Of a DNA stretch of 52,202 nucleotides, positions 7,984 to 17,045 are shown piece by piece (positions within the stretch are counted from its first letter, which is position 1; each line of letters opens with the position of its first letter). Position numbers and translations under genes: made by a program. Below the pieces are notes generated by a model, which searched no databases, was not told where the DNA came from, and saw only the letters and a program-made list of their open reading frames with translations. This DNA is from a bacterium (GTDB lineage: Bacteria > Fidelibacterota > UBA8477 > JABMPR01). Where the stretch lies: assembly GCA_013202895.1 (NCBI GenBank), contig JABMPR010000121.1:1-52202 (forward strand). Reading direction: 5' to 3'.

Positions 7984-9209
7984 GCAAACTCGTGTTGAAT
8001 TTGTTTTTTCGTGACCTGGATCTTTCCTAATGCAGTATTCAGATCTTGAATAATATCCTCGACGCTTTCCAGGCCTATTGAGAGTCTGATTAAGCCATCA
8101 TTGATGCCTGCCTGCAATCTGGCTTCAATTGTCATGGATGCATGACTTTGAAAAGCTGGCACCTCAATCAGAGTCGCTACACAACCCAGTGATTCAGCTA
8201 AAGTGCATAATTCAACATTTTCCACCGTCTGGAAGGCTCCCTGTTTTCCGCCCGTCACCTCAAAGCCGATCATGGCTCCGGGACCTGATTGTTGTCTGGC
8301 AGCCAAATCATAATCCGGGTGACTTGGCAATCCTGGAAAAATGACCCGCTCCACTTTTTCATGACCTTCCAAAAATTTGGCAACCTTAATAGCGGTTCGC
8401 TGTTGTTGCAGATAGCGAACTTTCAGGGTTTTGGATCCTCGTAAGATCATCCACGAATCAAAGGGGGAAGAACCGATGCCCAATGCATTGGTCACATAAT
8501 CTATCCGTTCTGCCAGGTTAGTGTCCCTGGTGATGACAGCACCTCCAAGCACATCGCTATGACCGTTGATATATTTAGTAAGTGAATGAAGCACAATGTG
8601 TGCGCCCAGATCCAGAGGTTTCTGCAGAATAGGCGATGCAAAGGTATTATCCACTAATAGCCAGATTGAATTAGCGTTTGATATATCAGCCAATCCAGCA
8701 ATATCTACGAGTCGTAATAATGGATTTGTTGGTGACTCAGCCCAAATGCATCTGGTATTTTCCTTAATACTATTCTGGACCAAATCCAGATTACGCAAAT
8801 CGAGGAATGAAACCTCTACCCCGCGGGGAGCCACAATCTCACTAAACAATCTGAATACACCACCATAACAGTCTTCTGAAATGATAATATGATCTCCTGG
8901 ATTAAGGATATGTGCAACTGCGGTAGCAGAAGCCATGCCTGTTGCATGGGTTGTACAGTAGTGGCCATGTTCCAATTGGGCCAGATGCTTTTGCAGCACG
9001 CTTCTGGTTGGATTCCCGGTGCGGGAATAATCGTAGCCTTTATCCTCACCAATTCGATTCATTTTAAAATTTGAGCTTAGATGTATAGGAGTCATGATGG
9101 CGCCATTTGTAGGATCTGGCGAGATTCCTCCATGCACAATTATGGTTTCTTCACCATACTTATTTTGGGATTTTGTGAATTCATTTTGAACAAAATTGGA
9201 TTTTGTCAT
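7980..9209 (-). CDS. metB: Cystathionine gamma-synthase family PLP enzyme
   Basis: A 409-residue member of the Cys/Met metabolism PLP-dependent family. It shows the phosphate-contact motif YSRTGNP (61-67), TTHATGMAS (86-94), LLVDNTFASP (184-193) and the PLP lysine in LHSLTKYINGHSD (Lys212). The start ATG is preceded by AAAGGA. Members include cystathionine gamma-synthase, cystathionine beta-/gamma-lyase, methionine gamma-lyase and O-acylhomoserine sulfhydrylase, which are hard to separate by eye. The SAM-I riboswitch upstream and the co-translated aspartate kinase favour a methionine-biosynthetic role (metB or an equivalent sulfhydrylase) rather than a degradative lyase. Located in the cytoplasm. 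Confidence 0.88.
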   Translation of the reverse strand: MTKSNFVQNEFTKSQNKYGEETIIVHGGISPDPTNGAIMTPIHLSSNFKMNRIGEDKGYDYSRTGNPTRSVLQKHLAQLEHGHYCTTHATGMASATAVAHILNPGDHIIISEDCYGGVFRLFSEIVAPRGVEVSFLDLRNLDLVQNSIKENTRCIWAESPTNPLLRLVDIAGLADISNANSIWLLVDNTFASPILQKPLDLGAHIVLHSLTKYINGHSDVLGGAVITRDTNLAERIDYVTNALGIGSSPFDSWMILRGSKTLKVRYLQQQRTAIKVAKFLEGHEKVERVIFPGLPSHPDYDLAARQQSGPGAMIGFEVTGGKQGAFQTVENVELCTLAESLGCVATLIEVPAFQSHASMTIEARLQAGINDGLIRLSIGLESVEDIIQDLNTALGKIQVTKKQIQHEFA

Positions 9210-9332
9210 TGAAAATTCCTTTCAGTCCATGAGAACGTCATAAGCAGATATAACAAACGGTTCCCACAGGGTGTCTGGGGTTCTTTTTTAAATTTGGGTT
9301 TAATTCAGGGGTTGTGACAGATACAGTGAAAT
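9210..9332 (-). other. Linker between SAM riboswitch and metB (expression platform not resolved)
   Basis: About 120 bases separate the aptamer from the metB start codon. A short stem (ACAGAT with ATCTGT) directly follows P1 and a weak CCCA/TGGG stem lies further down, but neither is followed by a T-run on the transcribed strand. I therefore cannot say whether control is by transcription termination or by masking of the AAAGGA ribosome-binding site. Confidence 0.4.
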
Positions 9333-9443
9333 CTGTTCTTATCTTTCCCGATCATTAATCGGGCAGGAGGTAGCACCGTGAGTTTACTCCGGTTGCTAAG
9401 GTGTCGTCGGGCCTGTTCCCTCTACCTTTCTGGATAAAATCCG
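9333..9443 (-). promoter_or_regulatory. SAM-I (S-box) riboswitch aptamer
   Basis: Read on the - strand, this segment carries the conserved S-box core. It starts with a P1 strand ending TTTTATCC, then AGAGGGAACAGGCCCGA (complement of 9407-9423) with the GAGGGA and kink-turn elements, then GCAACC (complement of 9391-9396), a P3 hairpin around GGAGTAAACTC, the GGTGCTACCTCCTGCC strand, a P4 stem (CCCGATTAATGATCGGG), and a closing P1 strand GATAAGAAC. S-box aptamers bind S-adenosylmethionine and turn off methionine genes when SAM is plentiful. Its position, about 120 bases upstream of a metB-type gene co-translated with an aspartate kinase, fits this fully. Confidence 0.95.
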
Positions 9444-9481
9444 AAACTGATCTGTCAAAGAGCAATTTTTTGATCAAGTGA

Positions 9482-9510
9482 ATAATACATCAGGAGATCA
9501 GTAATTACAA
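9482..9510 (-). promoter_or_regulatory. Predicted sigma70-type promoter of the metB operon
   Basis: On the - strand, TTGTAA (9505-9510) and TATTAT (9482-9487) are separated by exactly 17 bases. Transcription would begin about 30-40 bases upstream of the riboswitch P1. No other feature was seen in the rest of this gap (9511-9608). Confidence 0.5.
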
Positions 9511-9608
9511 TTGGCAATTTATAATCGAAATAAATGCTGCTGAGCTTGGTCAAAATCAGTAAGACAACTATCTCAATCTATCACGCGAGAAAGAATGAAT
9601 ACATAAGA

Positions 9609-10646
9609 TCAGGCAAAGAGATCGACGATCTTGACATGTTCTCGGATTAATTCCTGGAGGCGATCAATTTTTGAAAGATCGTCCTTTGAGAGCAGGGATA
9701 CCAAATTGTCAACCTTTTTGGCTGCCTGGAATGTGTCCTGCGCTACCAATAGTATGGGAACTCCCACTGCAGAAGCCCTGGCAATAATGTTGGGAGGTGG
9801 CAGGATGTTATTAGTTAAAATAATACCGGCAGCTTTTGTATCTAATGCAGCCAGGATCATATCGCTCCGATCACCACTGGTGATGACCAGTTTGGCTTCC
9901 TTTTTAAAGCGTTGTACACGAAGCACAGCATCAGCAGACATGGCTCCCACCACCACGCCTTTAATGGTATTGGATAAGTCTTTTTCACCAGCAAGAACTT
10001 TAGCAAAGAAAAGATCTGCCAGAAATTTCATAGTGGGTCTGGTAAGACTCTCTGTGAAGGGGATAATTCCTAATAATGGAAGATCCAAAGCAACAAAATG
10101 TTCTTGATAGACAGTTTTGAAATCTTCTTTATCCTGAACTTTGTTGACGATGACACCCCCCAATTTCACCTGACTCGAATCCATTATCTTTTTTAGAGCA
10201 TATGCATCATCACAGATCTGATCATTGGTCCCACTGAGGATCACCAACAACTCCCCATTCAGGTAATCACATAAGGAAAGTGCATCGAGATGTACCGAAA
10301 GACCACGGCTTAAATCGGTACCACTTTCCACAAGCATGATCTCCTTGTTCTGGGAATTCAGTTTAGCGATTTCAAGCACTTTTTCTGTGGTCGTTTCTTT
10401 GTCATACATGAATCTTAATTTTGAGTGATCGAATCCGATACTCATGGCTTCAGGGGATTCAGTAACTCCCATTACCGCTGTACATACCGCTGCGTCAAAA
10501 TCCCATAGTCTCTTTTTTCGATACAGAAGACGATCGCCAAATGGTTTCAGATATCCCATAACCTGAGAGGCGTTTTTTGCCAATCCTACAATTACGCTGG
10601 TTTTCCCAGCATCTTTGCGAAGAGAAGTGACGATTATATTTTTCAT
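9609..10646 (-). CDS. BioD-like P-loop protein with DRTGG domain (Pta N-terminal-type)
   Basis: A 345-residue protein with an N-terminal P-loop of the dethiobiotin-synthetase/CobQ type (SLRKDAGKTS, residues 8-17), the segment YLKPFGD (32-38), and a later ESGTDLSRGL patch. The C-terminal third (about 215-320) matches the DRTGG domain (VITSGDRSDMILAAL ... PILLVAQDTFQAAKKV). This two-domain pair is the regulatory N-terminal half of long phosphotransacetylases, but here the catalytic PTA domain is absent. The gene starts inside the stop of the ADP-forming acyl-CoA synthetase (4-base overlap), so the two are co-translated. A sensing or regulatory role for the acyl-CoA module is inference; a catalytic activity of the P-loop domain is possible. 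Confidence 0.8.
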   Translation of the reverse strand: MKNIIVTSLRKDAGKTSVIVGLAKNASQVMGYLKPFGDRLLYRKKRLWDFDAAVCTAVMGVTESPEAMSIGFDHSKLRFMYDKETTTEKVLEIAKLNSQNKEIMLVESGTDLSRGLSVHLDALSLCDYLNGELLVILSGTNDQICDDAYALKKIMDSSQVKLGGVIVNKVQDKEDFKTVYQEHFVALDLPLLGIIPFTESLTRPTMKFLADLFFAKVLAGEKDLSNTIKGVVVGAMSADAVLRVQRFKKEAKLVITSGDRSDMILAALDTKAAGIILTNNILPPPNIIARASAVGVPILLVAQDTFQAAKKVDNLVSLLSKDDLSKIDRLQELIREHVKIVDLFA

Positions 10647-12778
10647 GATTTTGAATCCTCTTTATCATCAGATAATAATACTCGAATATCTACTGCGCGA
10701 GCTCCGCTTCCCTGTTCGTAAACGACCAGCGGATTGATCTCTATATCCGAAATTCTGGGCACCAGACTTATGAGAGCAGAAACTTTTTCCAGGGCAGAAA
10801 TAATGCTTTCAATATCTTTTCTGGCTTCACCACGGACCCCTAACAGCAAAGGATAGGATCGGATTTCTTTGATCATTGTCCGTATCTCACGTTGACTGAG
10901 GGGGACTGCTCGAAAAGCTACGTCTTTCATAACTTCAACATAGATACCGCCCAATCCAAACATTAGGGTTGGACCAAAATTTGTATCACGCCGTCCGCCA
11001 ATAATAACCTCGGTTCCAGCTTTAATTTGCTCCACGACTTCAATTCCATCAATATAAGCATTTGGTACATTGGCTTTGCAGGAATGGATGATTGTTTGAT
11101 AGCCATCGATTACCTCGGCGTCATTTTCTAGATCCAGAAGCACACCTCCGGCATCACTTTTATGTAGAATATCTCTAGAGACTACCTTCATCACAACGGG
11201 ATACCCGATCTTGTCCGCCAGGCTGACGGCTTCCTGAACGGAGTGGACCACACCACCTCTGGGTCCCGGCAGGGATGCGGCATTAAGTAGACCCTGCCCC
11301 TCTTCGGCAAGCAGGAAACTTCTTCCGTCTGCAAGCGCCGAGTCAACGAGTTTATTAACTGCATCCAAATCTACTTTGGCAGCAGTATAATCTTCAATCT
11401 CCCGGCTCTGGCTCTTGCGAATAAAATGTAGCGCACCAAGACAGGAGACTGCATCATATACATCCCGGTAAACAGGAACATTCTTTTTATGCAATGCGGT
11501 AATAGCTGTCTCGGTTCTTTCACCACCAAATATAGAGAAGGTAATTGGTTTTGCTGCTGCCTGATACTGACCATACATTTCATCGATCATCTCCGTCAAC
11601 TCCTGGGAATCCATCATGGCGGTTTCGCAGTACAAGGCAATAACTGATTCAATAGAGTCGTCCACCAGGGCTTCTTTCAGGGCTTTCAAATAGTCAGCTT
11701 TGGTCGCCTCCCCCGTGATGTCTACCGGATTCTTGGTGGACCCGAAGCCATGTGCAACACTCTCAAAGGTTAACTTCAATTTCTCCTGATCGTCATAGAG
11801 TTTGATATCGTACTTTTCGCAGGCGTCTGTAGCCATGACGCCTACCCCACCCCCATTGGTAATGATGATTGTGTTGCTCCCAACCGGTACCGGTGTATGG
11901 GACAGAAACTTACTCCACTCCAGGGCTTCTTGAATACTTTCAGCCCTTAGCACCCCACATTGGCGCATAATTGCATCGAATACCTTATCAGATCCTGCCA
12001 GGGAACCAGTGTGACTGGCTGCAGCGACTGCACCACGAATGGAGCGACCCGATTTGATCACAATGACCGGTTTTACTCTTGTAGCACGCTTTAAGACTTC
12101 CACGAGACGTTCACCATCCTGGATACCTTCCACATACATTAGAATAATCTTGGTTTCTTCCTGATTTATGAGGTATTCCAGCAGATCTGCTTCGTTGATA
12201 TCTGATTTATTCCCAACTGAGATGATGGAGGATAAACCAATATTCTGAACGGCCGTCTTGCCGATCATGGCGACACCCAGGGCACCACTTTGAGTGATAA
12301 TGGCAACGTTTCCTGGACGTATATCACGAGGTCCAAAGGTTGCATTCAAAGATACCTTTGATGAATAATGTCCGAAAATATTTGGACCGAGTACTCTAAT
12401 ATTATTTTTACGAGTGTATCTAAGGATGCGTTGTTCCTCTTCAAGATTACCCACCTCTGAAAAACCGGAGGAGATAATTGTCAGAAACTTGACCTTCTTT
12501 TTTGCACAATTGACAACAGCGTCGAACACAAATCGGGCAGGAATGGCGATAATTGCTACATCAATTTCACCCGATATCTCGTCAACACTCCTGAGGATAT
12601 CTAAGCCCAGAGCATGTCCTCCCCTGGGGTTTACAGGGTAGATCGCTCCCAGATAGCCAACTTCGACAATGTTCTCGAGAATCTTGTAGCCAATCTTGCC
12701 TGGCTCCTGGCTCACGCCAATCACAGCGATCGATTCTGGTTCGAACAATAGTTTTATATCAGGTTTATGATCGCTCAT
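10643..12778 (-). CDS. ADP-forming acetyl/acyl-CoA synthetase (fused alpha-beta)
   Basis: A 711-residue protein with the full domain set of NDP-forming acyl-CoA synthetases. It has a CoA-binding Rossmann domain (PESIAVIGVSQEPGKIGYKI, from residue 14), a succinyl-CoA-synthetase-like flavodoxin domain with the phospho-histidine segment ASHTGSLAG (His256), and a C-terminal ATP-grasp_5 domain (about 485-700) with GYPVVMKVVSRDILHKSDAGG. These enzymes convert acyl-CoA + ADP + Pi to acid + CoA + ATP, which conserves the thioester energy. The gene overlaps both neighbours by 4 bases, a CoA-transferase upstream and a DRTGG protein downstream. Acetyl-CoA is the likeliest substrate, but related enzymes use propionyl-, aryl- or other acyl-CoAs. 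Confidence 0.93.
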   Translation of the reverse strand: MSDHKPDIKLLFEPESIAVIGVSQEPGKIGYKILENIVEVGYLGAIYPVNPRGGHALGLDILRSVDEISGEIDVAIIAIPARFVFDAVVNCAKKKVKFLTIISSGFSEVGNLEEEQRILRYTRKNNIRVLGPNIFGHYSSKVSLNATFGPRDIRPGNVAIITQSGALGVAMIGKTAVQNIGLSSIISVGNKSDINEADLLEYLINQEETKIILMYVEGIQDGERLVEVLKRATRVKPVIVIKSGRSIRGAVAAASHTGSLAGSDKVFDAIMRQCGVLRAESIQEALEWSKFLSHTPVPVGSNTIIITNGGGVGVMATDACEKYDIKLYDDQEKLKLTFESVAHGFGSTKNPVDITGEATKADYLKALKEALVDDSIESVIALYCETAMMDSQELTEMIDEMYGQYQAAAKPITFSIFGGERTETAITALHKKNVPVYRDVYDAVSCLGALHFIRKSQSREIEDYTAAKVDLDAVNKLVDSALADGRSFLLAEEGQGLLNAASLPGPRGGVVHSVQEAVSLADKIGYPVVMKVVSRDILHKSDAGGVLLDLENDAEVIDGYQTIIHSCKANVPNAYIDGIEVVEQIKAGTEVIIGGRRDTNFGPTLMFGLGGIYVEVMKDVAFRAVPLSQREIRTMIKEIRSYPLLLGVRGEARKDIESIISALEKVSALISLVPRISDIEINPLVVYEQGSGARAVDIRVLLSDDKEDSKS

Positions 12779-14679
12779 TTACTCTCCAGAAACGTCATTT
12801 TCATTTCGTACAGTCCGTCTGAAATATGCTTTTGGATGTCAAAACCCATGCTTTCGAACAGACGCATCATCCTTGAATTTCTAATGATTACATCAGCTGT
12901 AAATCCTAGCAAGCCCTGCTTTTTTGCCAGAAATGTGAGATAACGCAGAAGTTCGCGGCCGATCCCCAATTCCTGATGGTCATCACGGACAACAAAGGCA
13001 ACATCGGCAGTATGTGCAGTATCTGTAACAGCATATTGTCCCAATCCGACAAGCTGCTCTCTATCTCCTGACTGGGAAAAAACAAGCAGGATTATTTCGT
13101 TGGTATAATCAATAACCACAAATTCCTGTAATCTTTCATGAGGCATATCCTTCCTTTCAGAAATAAACCGTCTTTGAAGACTTGCATCTGACAGGGAGTA
13201 GAAAAATTCCTTAAGAATGGGTTCATCACTAATCTTTACGGGTCTTATGAATATCTCTAAACCGCTAGAGGTCGTTCTATAGGTTTCGACTTTTTCTGGG
13301 TATTCACCGGCTTTTCCTGCAATAAAGGCTTGATCCTGATAAATAAGATTACGTTTTTTAGCTTTGCGGATCAATTCTGCTCTAAAGTTTGGATGTGCAA
13401 TGGATATTAACTCCATGGCACGTTCTCGAATGTTTTTCCCATGGAGATAAGCAATGCCGTACTCAGTAACTACATAGTGGATATCTCCACGATTCAAAGT
13501 CACTCCGGCACCGGCCTTTAGAAATGGTACGATACGCGAAACTCTGCCATTATCCGCGGTTGAAGGGATGGTAAGTATGGTCTTACCTTTCTCTGCGAGG
13601 ATGGCGCCCCTCATAAAATCTGCCTGCCCCCCAATGCCACTGTAAAATACTTTTCCCAGCGATTCTGCCGTAGCCTGACCTGTAAGATCTATCTCCAAAG
13701 CTGAATTGATGGCAGTCATATTTTCGTGCTTGGCGATAACCCGGGGATCGTTTGTATAATCAACCGTTTTAAACTCTATAAAGGGATTATCGTGCAAATA
13801 TTCGTATGTTTTAGCCGATCCCATACTGAAGGTGGCTATAGTCTTCCCTCTATTTATTGTTTTCCGGGAATTATCTATTATACCTGCCTGCATTAATTTC
13901 ACCAGTCCATCACCCAACAACTCCGTATGAACGCCAAGATGCTTTTTATGTGTAAGCTTTGAAAGAATAGCATTTGGCAAATAGCCATAGCCCACCTGGA
14001 TGGTATTCCCATCCTCAATAAGGGTGGCAACATAGCTTCCGATGCGATCGGCCACAGCGCTGTCTAACTCGTCTTTATATTCTAAAAGGGGCTCTTCATG
14101 ATGAACAATAAAGTCCACTTGAGATATGTGGATAAATCCATCCCCGTGAATACGAGGCATTCTCGGGTTAATCTGAACAATAATAGTCTGAGCTTTTTCC
14201 GTCGCAGCTTTGACAATATCAACGCTGATGCCAAGGCTCATATAACCGTGAGGATCAGGACATGAAGCTTGGATGAGAGCCACATCAACGGGAACATGAC
14301 CACGTGAGAAAAGACGAGGTATTTCGGAGAGAAAAATAGGTGTATAATCAGCTAGGCCTGAGTTAACTGCTTTGCGTGTACTGTTCCCTATAAAGAAAGA
14401 GTTGTGTCTGAAATTGTGCTTAAATTTTTCCTGAGCATAGGGTGCCAGTCCAAGTGACCATACCTGAAGAACCTCCGCATCAAAGATCGCTTTGGGATCG
14501 GACTCAATGTATTCTACAAGAGATTTCAGCAGAAATTGTGGCTCACCACAGGCAGTATGCACAAATATTCTATCCCCACGATGGAGGGATTTGAATGCTT
14601 TCCGGGCGGTGACAAATTTTTCAGGGTATTGATCTTTCAACAAGCTCAGCGCGTTGTGATTTGTTTTATTAGTTGTCAT
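12775..14679 (-). CDS. Acetyl-CoA hydrolase/CoA-transferase fused to a GNAT acetyltransferase
   Basis: A 634-residue fusion. Residues about 5-440 are a family I CoA-transferase/hydrolase of the Cat1/4-hydroxybutyrate type. The candidate CoA-accepting glutamate is Glu329 in NSALEIDLTGQ, followed by the GIGGQADFMRGA glycine-rich loop. Residues about 475-632 are a complete GNAT domain with acetyl-CoA-binding motif A VRDDHQELGIGRELL (565-579). NCBI-type annotations do know this two-domain architecture. The transferase would swap CoA between acetate and another acid, and the GNAT half may acetylate a protein lysine or small amine. It is the first gene of the three-gene acyl-CoA module (4-base overlap with the synthetase). 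No strong ribosome-binding site is visible before the ATG. Confidence 0.9.
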   Translation of the reverse strand: MTTNKTNHNALSLLKDQYPEKFVTARKAFKSLHRGDRIFVHTACGEPQFLLKSLVEYIESDPKAIFDAEVLQVWSLGLAPYAQEKFKHNFRHNSFFIGNSTRKAVNSGLADYTPIFLSEIPRLFSRGHVPVDVALIQASCPDPHGYMSLGISVDIVKAATEKAQTIIVQINPRMPRIHGDGFIHISQVDFIVHHEEPLLEYKDELDSAVADRIGSYVATLIEDGNTIQVGYGYLPNAILSKLTHKKHLGVHTELLGDGLVKLMQAGIIDNSRKTINRGKTIATFSMGSAKTYEYLHDNPFIEFKTVDYTNDPRVIAKHENMTAINSALEIDLTGQATAESLGKVFYSGIGGQADFMRGAILAEKGKTILTIPSTADNGRVSRIVPFLKAGAGVTLNRGDIHYVVTEYGIAYLHGKNIRERAMELISIAHPNFRAELIRKAKKRNLIYQDQAFIAGKAGEYPEKVETYRTTSSGLEIFIRPVKISDEPILKEFFYSLSDASLQRRFISERKDMPHERLQEFVVIDYTNEIILLVFSQSGDREQLVGLGQYAVTDTAHTADVAFVVRDDHQELGIGRELLRYLTFLAKKQGLLGFTADVIIRNSRMMRLFESMGFDIQKHISDGLYEMKMTFLESK

Positions 14680-14817
14680 CTAACACTTTCTATCATCGCA
14701 TTTTCAACCCATAGTGCTGAATGCAAATAAAGTGCCTGCGGAGGGCATTCGCAAAGAATAATTCAGGATATTTGTAACCCTAATAAATTACGCCGAATGA
14801 GAGTAAAGATAGCCCCA

Positions 14818-15774
14818 TCAAGACGCATCAGAGGACAGGGATAGCAACTGCTTTCGAATCTCAGGAATAGCTGCTACTGTTCGCTGATATCCTTCATCGA
14901 TAGCCCGGGCGGCCTGGTCAAAATCGAAAAATTTTAAATCTCCAAGTCTTGGTTGTATCAAAATATCAGGTTTATGGATTTCAAGGTTCATTATTTCAAT
15001 TTTTTTTTGCATAATGCTCAAAGAAGAGCCTAAAACCTCAAAAATATGGGGAGATGGTTCTTCTTTACTGAACCATTGATCAATCTTAGTGCTTACTGTT
15101 TTTCCGGCGGTTCCATAGCGTTCAATCCATGATTTTATCACTTCAAGACGTTTCTTTTCAATGCTCTCGGAACCGTTTTTCCAACCATCTTCGACTAAGT
15201 TTTGAGTACGCTTTGCGATGCGCTCTGAATTAAGATCAACGGCGATGATCAAATCCGTTTCCATTTGTCGACACACATCAACAGGAAGTGGATTTACAAC
15301 CCCACCATCCACTAACCAGCGATCCCCGATCAAAATTGGCGTTATTAGGCCGGGGACGGCCATACTTGCCCTAAGCGCGTCACTGATACTCCCCTCAGAA
15401 AGTATTATCTGCTCCCCGGTAAACATATCAGTTGCTACCATATGAACAGGTATACTCAGTTCCTCAAATCGGGAAACTTTGGTATAGCGCTGGATCAATT
15501 CAGCAACCTTATGACCGTCTATAAAACCGGAGCGTGGAAAGGCAATATCCAAGAAGGACAGGACCCGTTTCCAATCCATATCCAGAGCAAATTTCTTTAT
15601 GCTGCCTAATCCCCCACTGGCAAAAGAGGCACCGATAAATGATCCGGAACTGGTTGCGGCGATTGCAGAAATCTGTATATCGTATTTTTGTAATGCTTCG
15701 ATGACACCAATATGAGCCCAACCACGAGAAGATCCACTTCCTAGCACAAGACCTACTCTGGGGTTGCTCATCAA
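14818..15774 (-). CDS. Patatin-like phospholipase (RssA/YchK-type)
   Basis: A 318-residue protein. It has the glycine-rich oxyanion motif GLVLGSGSSRGWAHIGVIEAL (residues 8-28; read as two parts, GLVLGSGSSRGWAH and IGVIEAL), the nucleophile-elbow segment ATSSGSFIGA (Ser42), and the dyad aspartate in LVDGGVVNPLPVD. Patatin-family enzymes are Ser-Asp dyad lipid acyl hydrolases. The usual GTSxG elbow reads ATSSG here, with the first Gly changed to Ala, a common mild variant. The C-terminal third is not assigned. Its ATG overlaps the hflX stop by 4 bases, so it is the last gene of the envelope/housekeeping run that extends to yajC. Activity and substrate are not known. Confidence 0.88.
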   Translation of the reverse strand: MMSNPRVGLVLGSGSSRGWAHIGVIEALQKYDIQISAIAATSSGSFIGASFASGGLGSIKKFALDMDWKRVLSFLDIAFPRSGFIDGHKVAELIQRYTKVSRFEELSIPVHMVATDMFTGEQIILSEGSISDALRASMAVPGLITPILIGDRWLVDGGVVNPLPVDVCRQMETDLIIAVDLNSERIAKRTQNLVEDGWKNGSESIEKKRLEVIKSWIERYGTAGKTVSTKIDQWFSKEEPSPHIFEVLGSSLSIMQKKIEIMNLEIHKPDILIQPRLGDLKFFDFDQAARAIDEGYQRTVAAIPEIRKQLLSLSSDAS

Positions 15775-17045
15775 GTATTATCTTCAAGCATGCTTTGTTT
15801 ACGGATATGATCCAGATCACCTTTTTTAAGACGCACCTCAACCAATAAATGATCTTCCTCATAATCAACTCTGAGGACATCAGCACTCCTATGCAGAAAG
15901 GCAAGCAACTTTTGCTGTGAATGCTCCAGCCGTAGGACTTCAACAACATAATCATTCCGACGAATTTCGACAATGGCGTCTTCCAGTTGATTGATATTCA
16001 CCTGCCTGAGTACCGAAATTGGGACTGCGTCCTGATTGTCTCTCAGGGCACTGGAAATAATTTCCTGATTTTCAATTAGATCAATCTTGTTGAATATGGT
16101 CAAAGTCTGACTTTCAGCCACTCCGAGATCCATAAGCACTTCATTTACGGTCCCCAAATGTCTTTCAAATTGTGGGGAACTTAGGTCAATTACTTTTAAG
16201 ATCAGATCAGCATTTTGCACTTCCTGCAGCGTGCTTTTGAATGAAGCGACCAGATGGTGAGGTAATTTGTGTATAAATCCAACTGTATCACTGAGCAATA
16301 TCTCGTGCTCCTGAAGATTAATTTTTCTTATTGTAGTATCCAGGGTTGCAAAAAGCTTATCCTCCACCAAAACGCCAGCATCAGAAAATAGATTCATGAG
16401 GGAAGATTTACCCGCATTGGTATAGCCAACAAGAGCCACTTTGAACATCTCATCGCGACTTTTTCTACGTGTATCGCGTTGTTTTTCAATCTTTCCTAAA
16501 TCGATTTTGAGAGTCGCAATTCGATTTCGGATTAAGCGCCTGTCAATCTCGATCTGAGTTTCACCCATCCCCCCTCGAGTAGTTGTGGCTCCACGTTGAC
16601 GCTCAAGATGTGTCCAGGCTCTGGTCAACCTTGGCAATAGGTATTGAAGTTGGGCCAATTCTACCTGAGTTTTGGACTCCTTACTACTGGCATGTCTGAC
16701 AAAAATATCCAGAATCAGACTACTGCGGTCAATTATCCGGGCTGTTTCCATGGCCTTTTGCAAATTCTTAGTTTGTGCCGGTGTAAGCTCATCATCAAAG
16801 ATCACCAGATCTGCTTTTAGCATGGTGACAGAGGCACTTATCTCCTCCACCTTACCCTTACCCACATAGAGCGCTGCATTGATTTGAGCTCGTTTTTGAA
16901 CAAACTTTCCAATGACTTCAGCACCAGCAGTTTTAGCAAGTAAACCTAATTCTGCCAGGTTTTCTCCCACTTCTTGTTCTGATTGATGCCCGTGGATCAC
17001 ACCAACAAGAAGTGCTCGTTGTTTTTCTTCTTTTGTTTCAAACAT
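15771..17045 (-). CDS. hflX: GTPase HflX
   Basis: A 424-residue GTPase of the HflX family, which acts on ribosomes (50S/70S splitting under stress in model bacteria). Visible are the HflX N-terminal domain with IFDDELTPAQTKNLQK, the linker GGMGETQIEIDRRLI (158-172), and the G domain: G1 GYTNAGKSS (207-215), G2 region LFATLDTT, G3 DTVGFI (253-258) and G4 NKID. Length is normal for the family. It overlaps the BatA-like gene by 8 bases and the patatin gene by 4, so the three are translationally coupled. The coupling does not by itself suggest a shared function. Confidence 0.96.
   Translation of the reverse strand: MFETKEEKQRALLVGVIHGHQSEQEVGENLAELGLLAKTAGAEVIGKFVQKRAQINAALYVGKGKVEEISASVTMLKADLVIFDDELTPAQTKNLQKAMETARIIDRSSLILDIFVRHASSKESKTQVELAQLQYLLPRLTRAWTHLERQRGATTTRGGMGETQIEIDRRLIRNRIATLKIDLGKIEKQRDTRRKSRDEMFKVALVGYTNAGKSSLMNLFSDAGVLVEDKLFATLDTTIRKINLQEHEILLSDTVGFIHKLPHHLVASFKSTLQEVQNADLILKVIDLSSPQFERHLGTVNEVLMDLGVAESQTLTIFNKIDLIENQEIISSALRDNQDAVPISVLRQVNINQLEDAIVEIRRNDYVVEVLRLEHSQQKLLAFLHRSADVLRVDYEEDHLLVEVRLKKGDLDHIRKQSMLEDNT

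Noticed and set aside
9240-9300. T-run on the + strand (GGGGTTCTTTTTT) after a weak stem, looking like a terminator
   Set aside because: No + strand transcript enters here; the region is the 5' leader of metB on -, where the same bases make no T-run.
14680-14817. Possible promoter TTGCGA-17-TTTATT upstream of the CoA-transferase
   Set aside because: Both boxes match the consensus poorly (4 of 6), so I did not list it.
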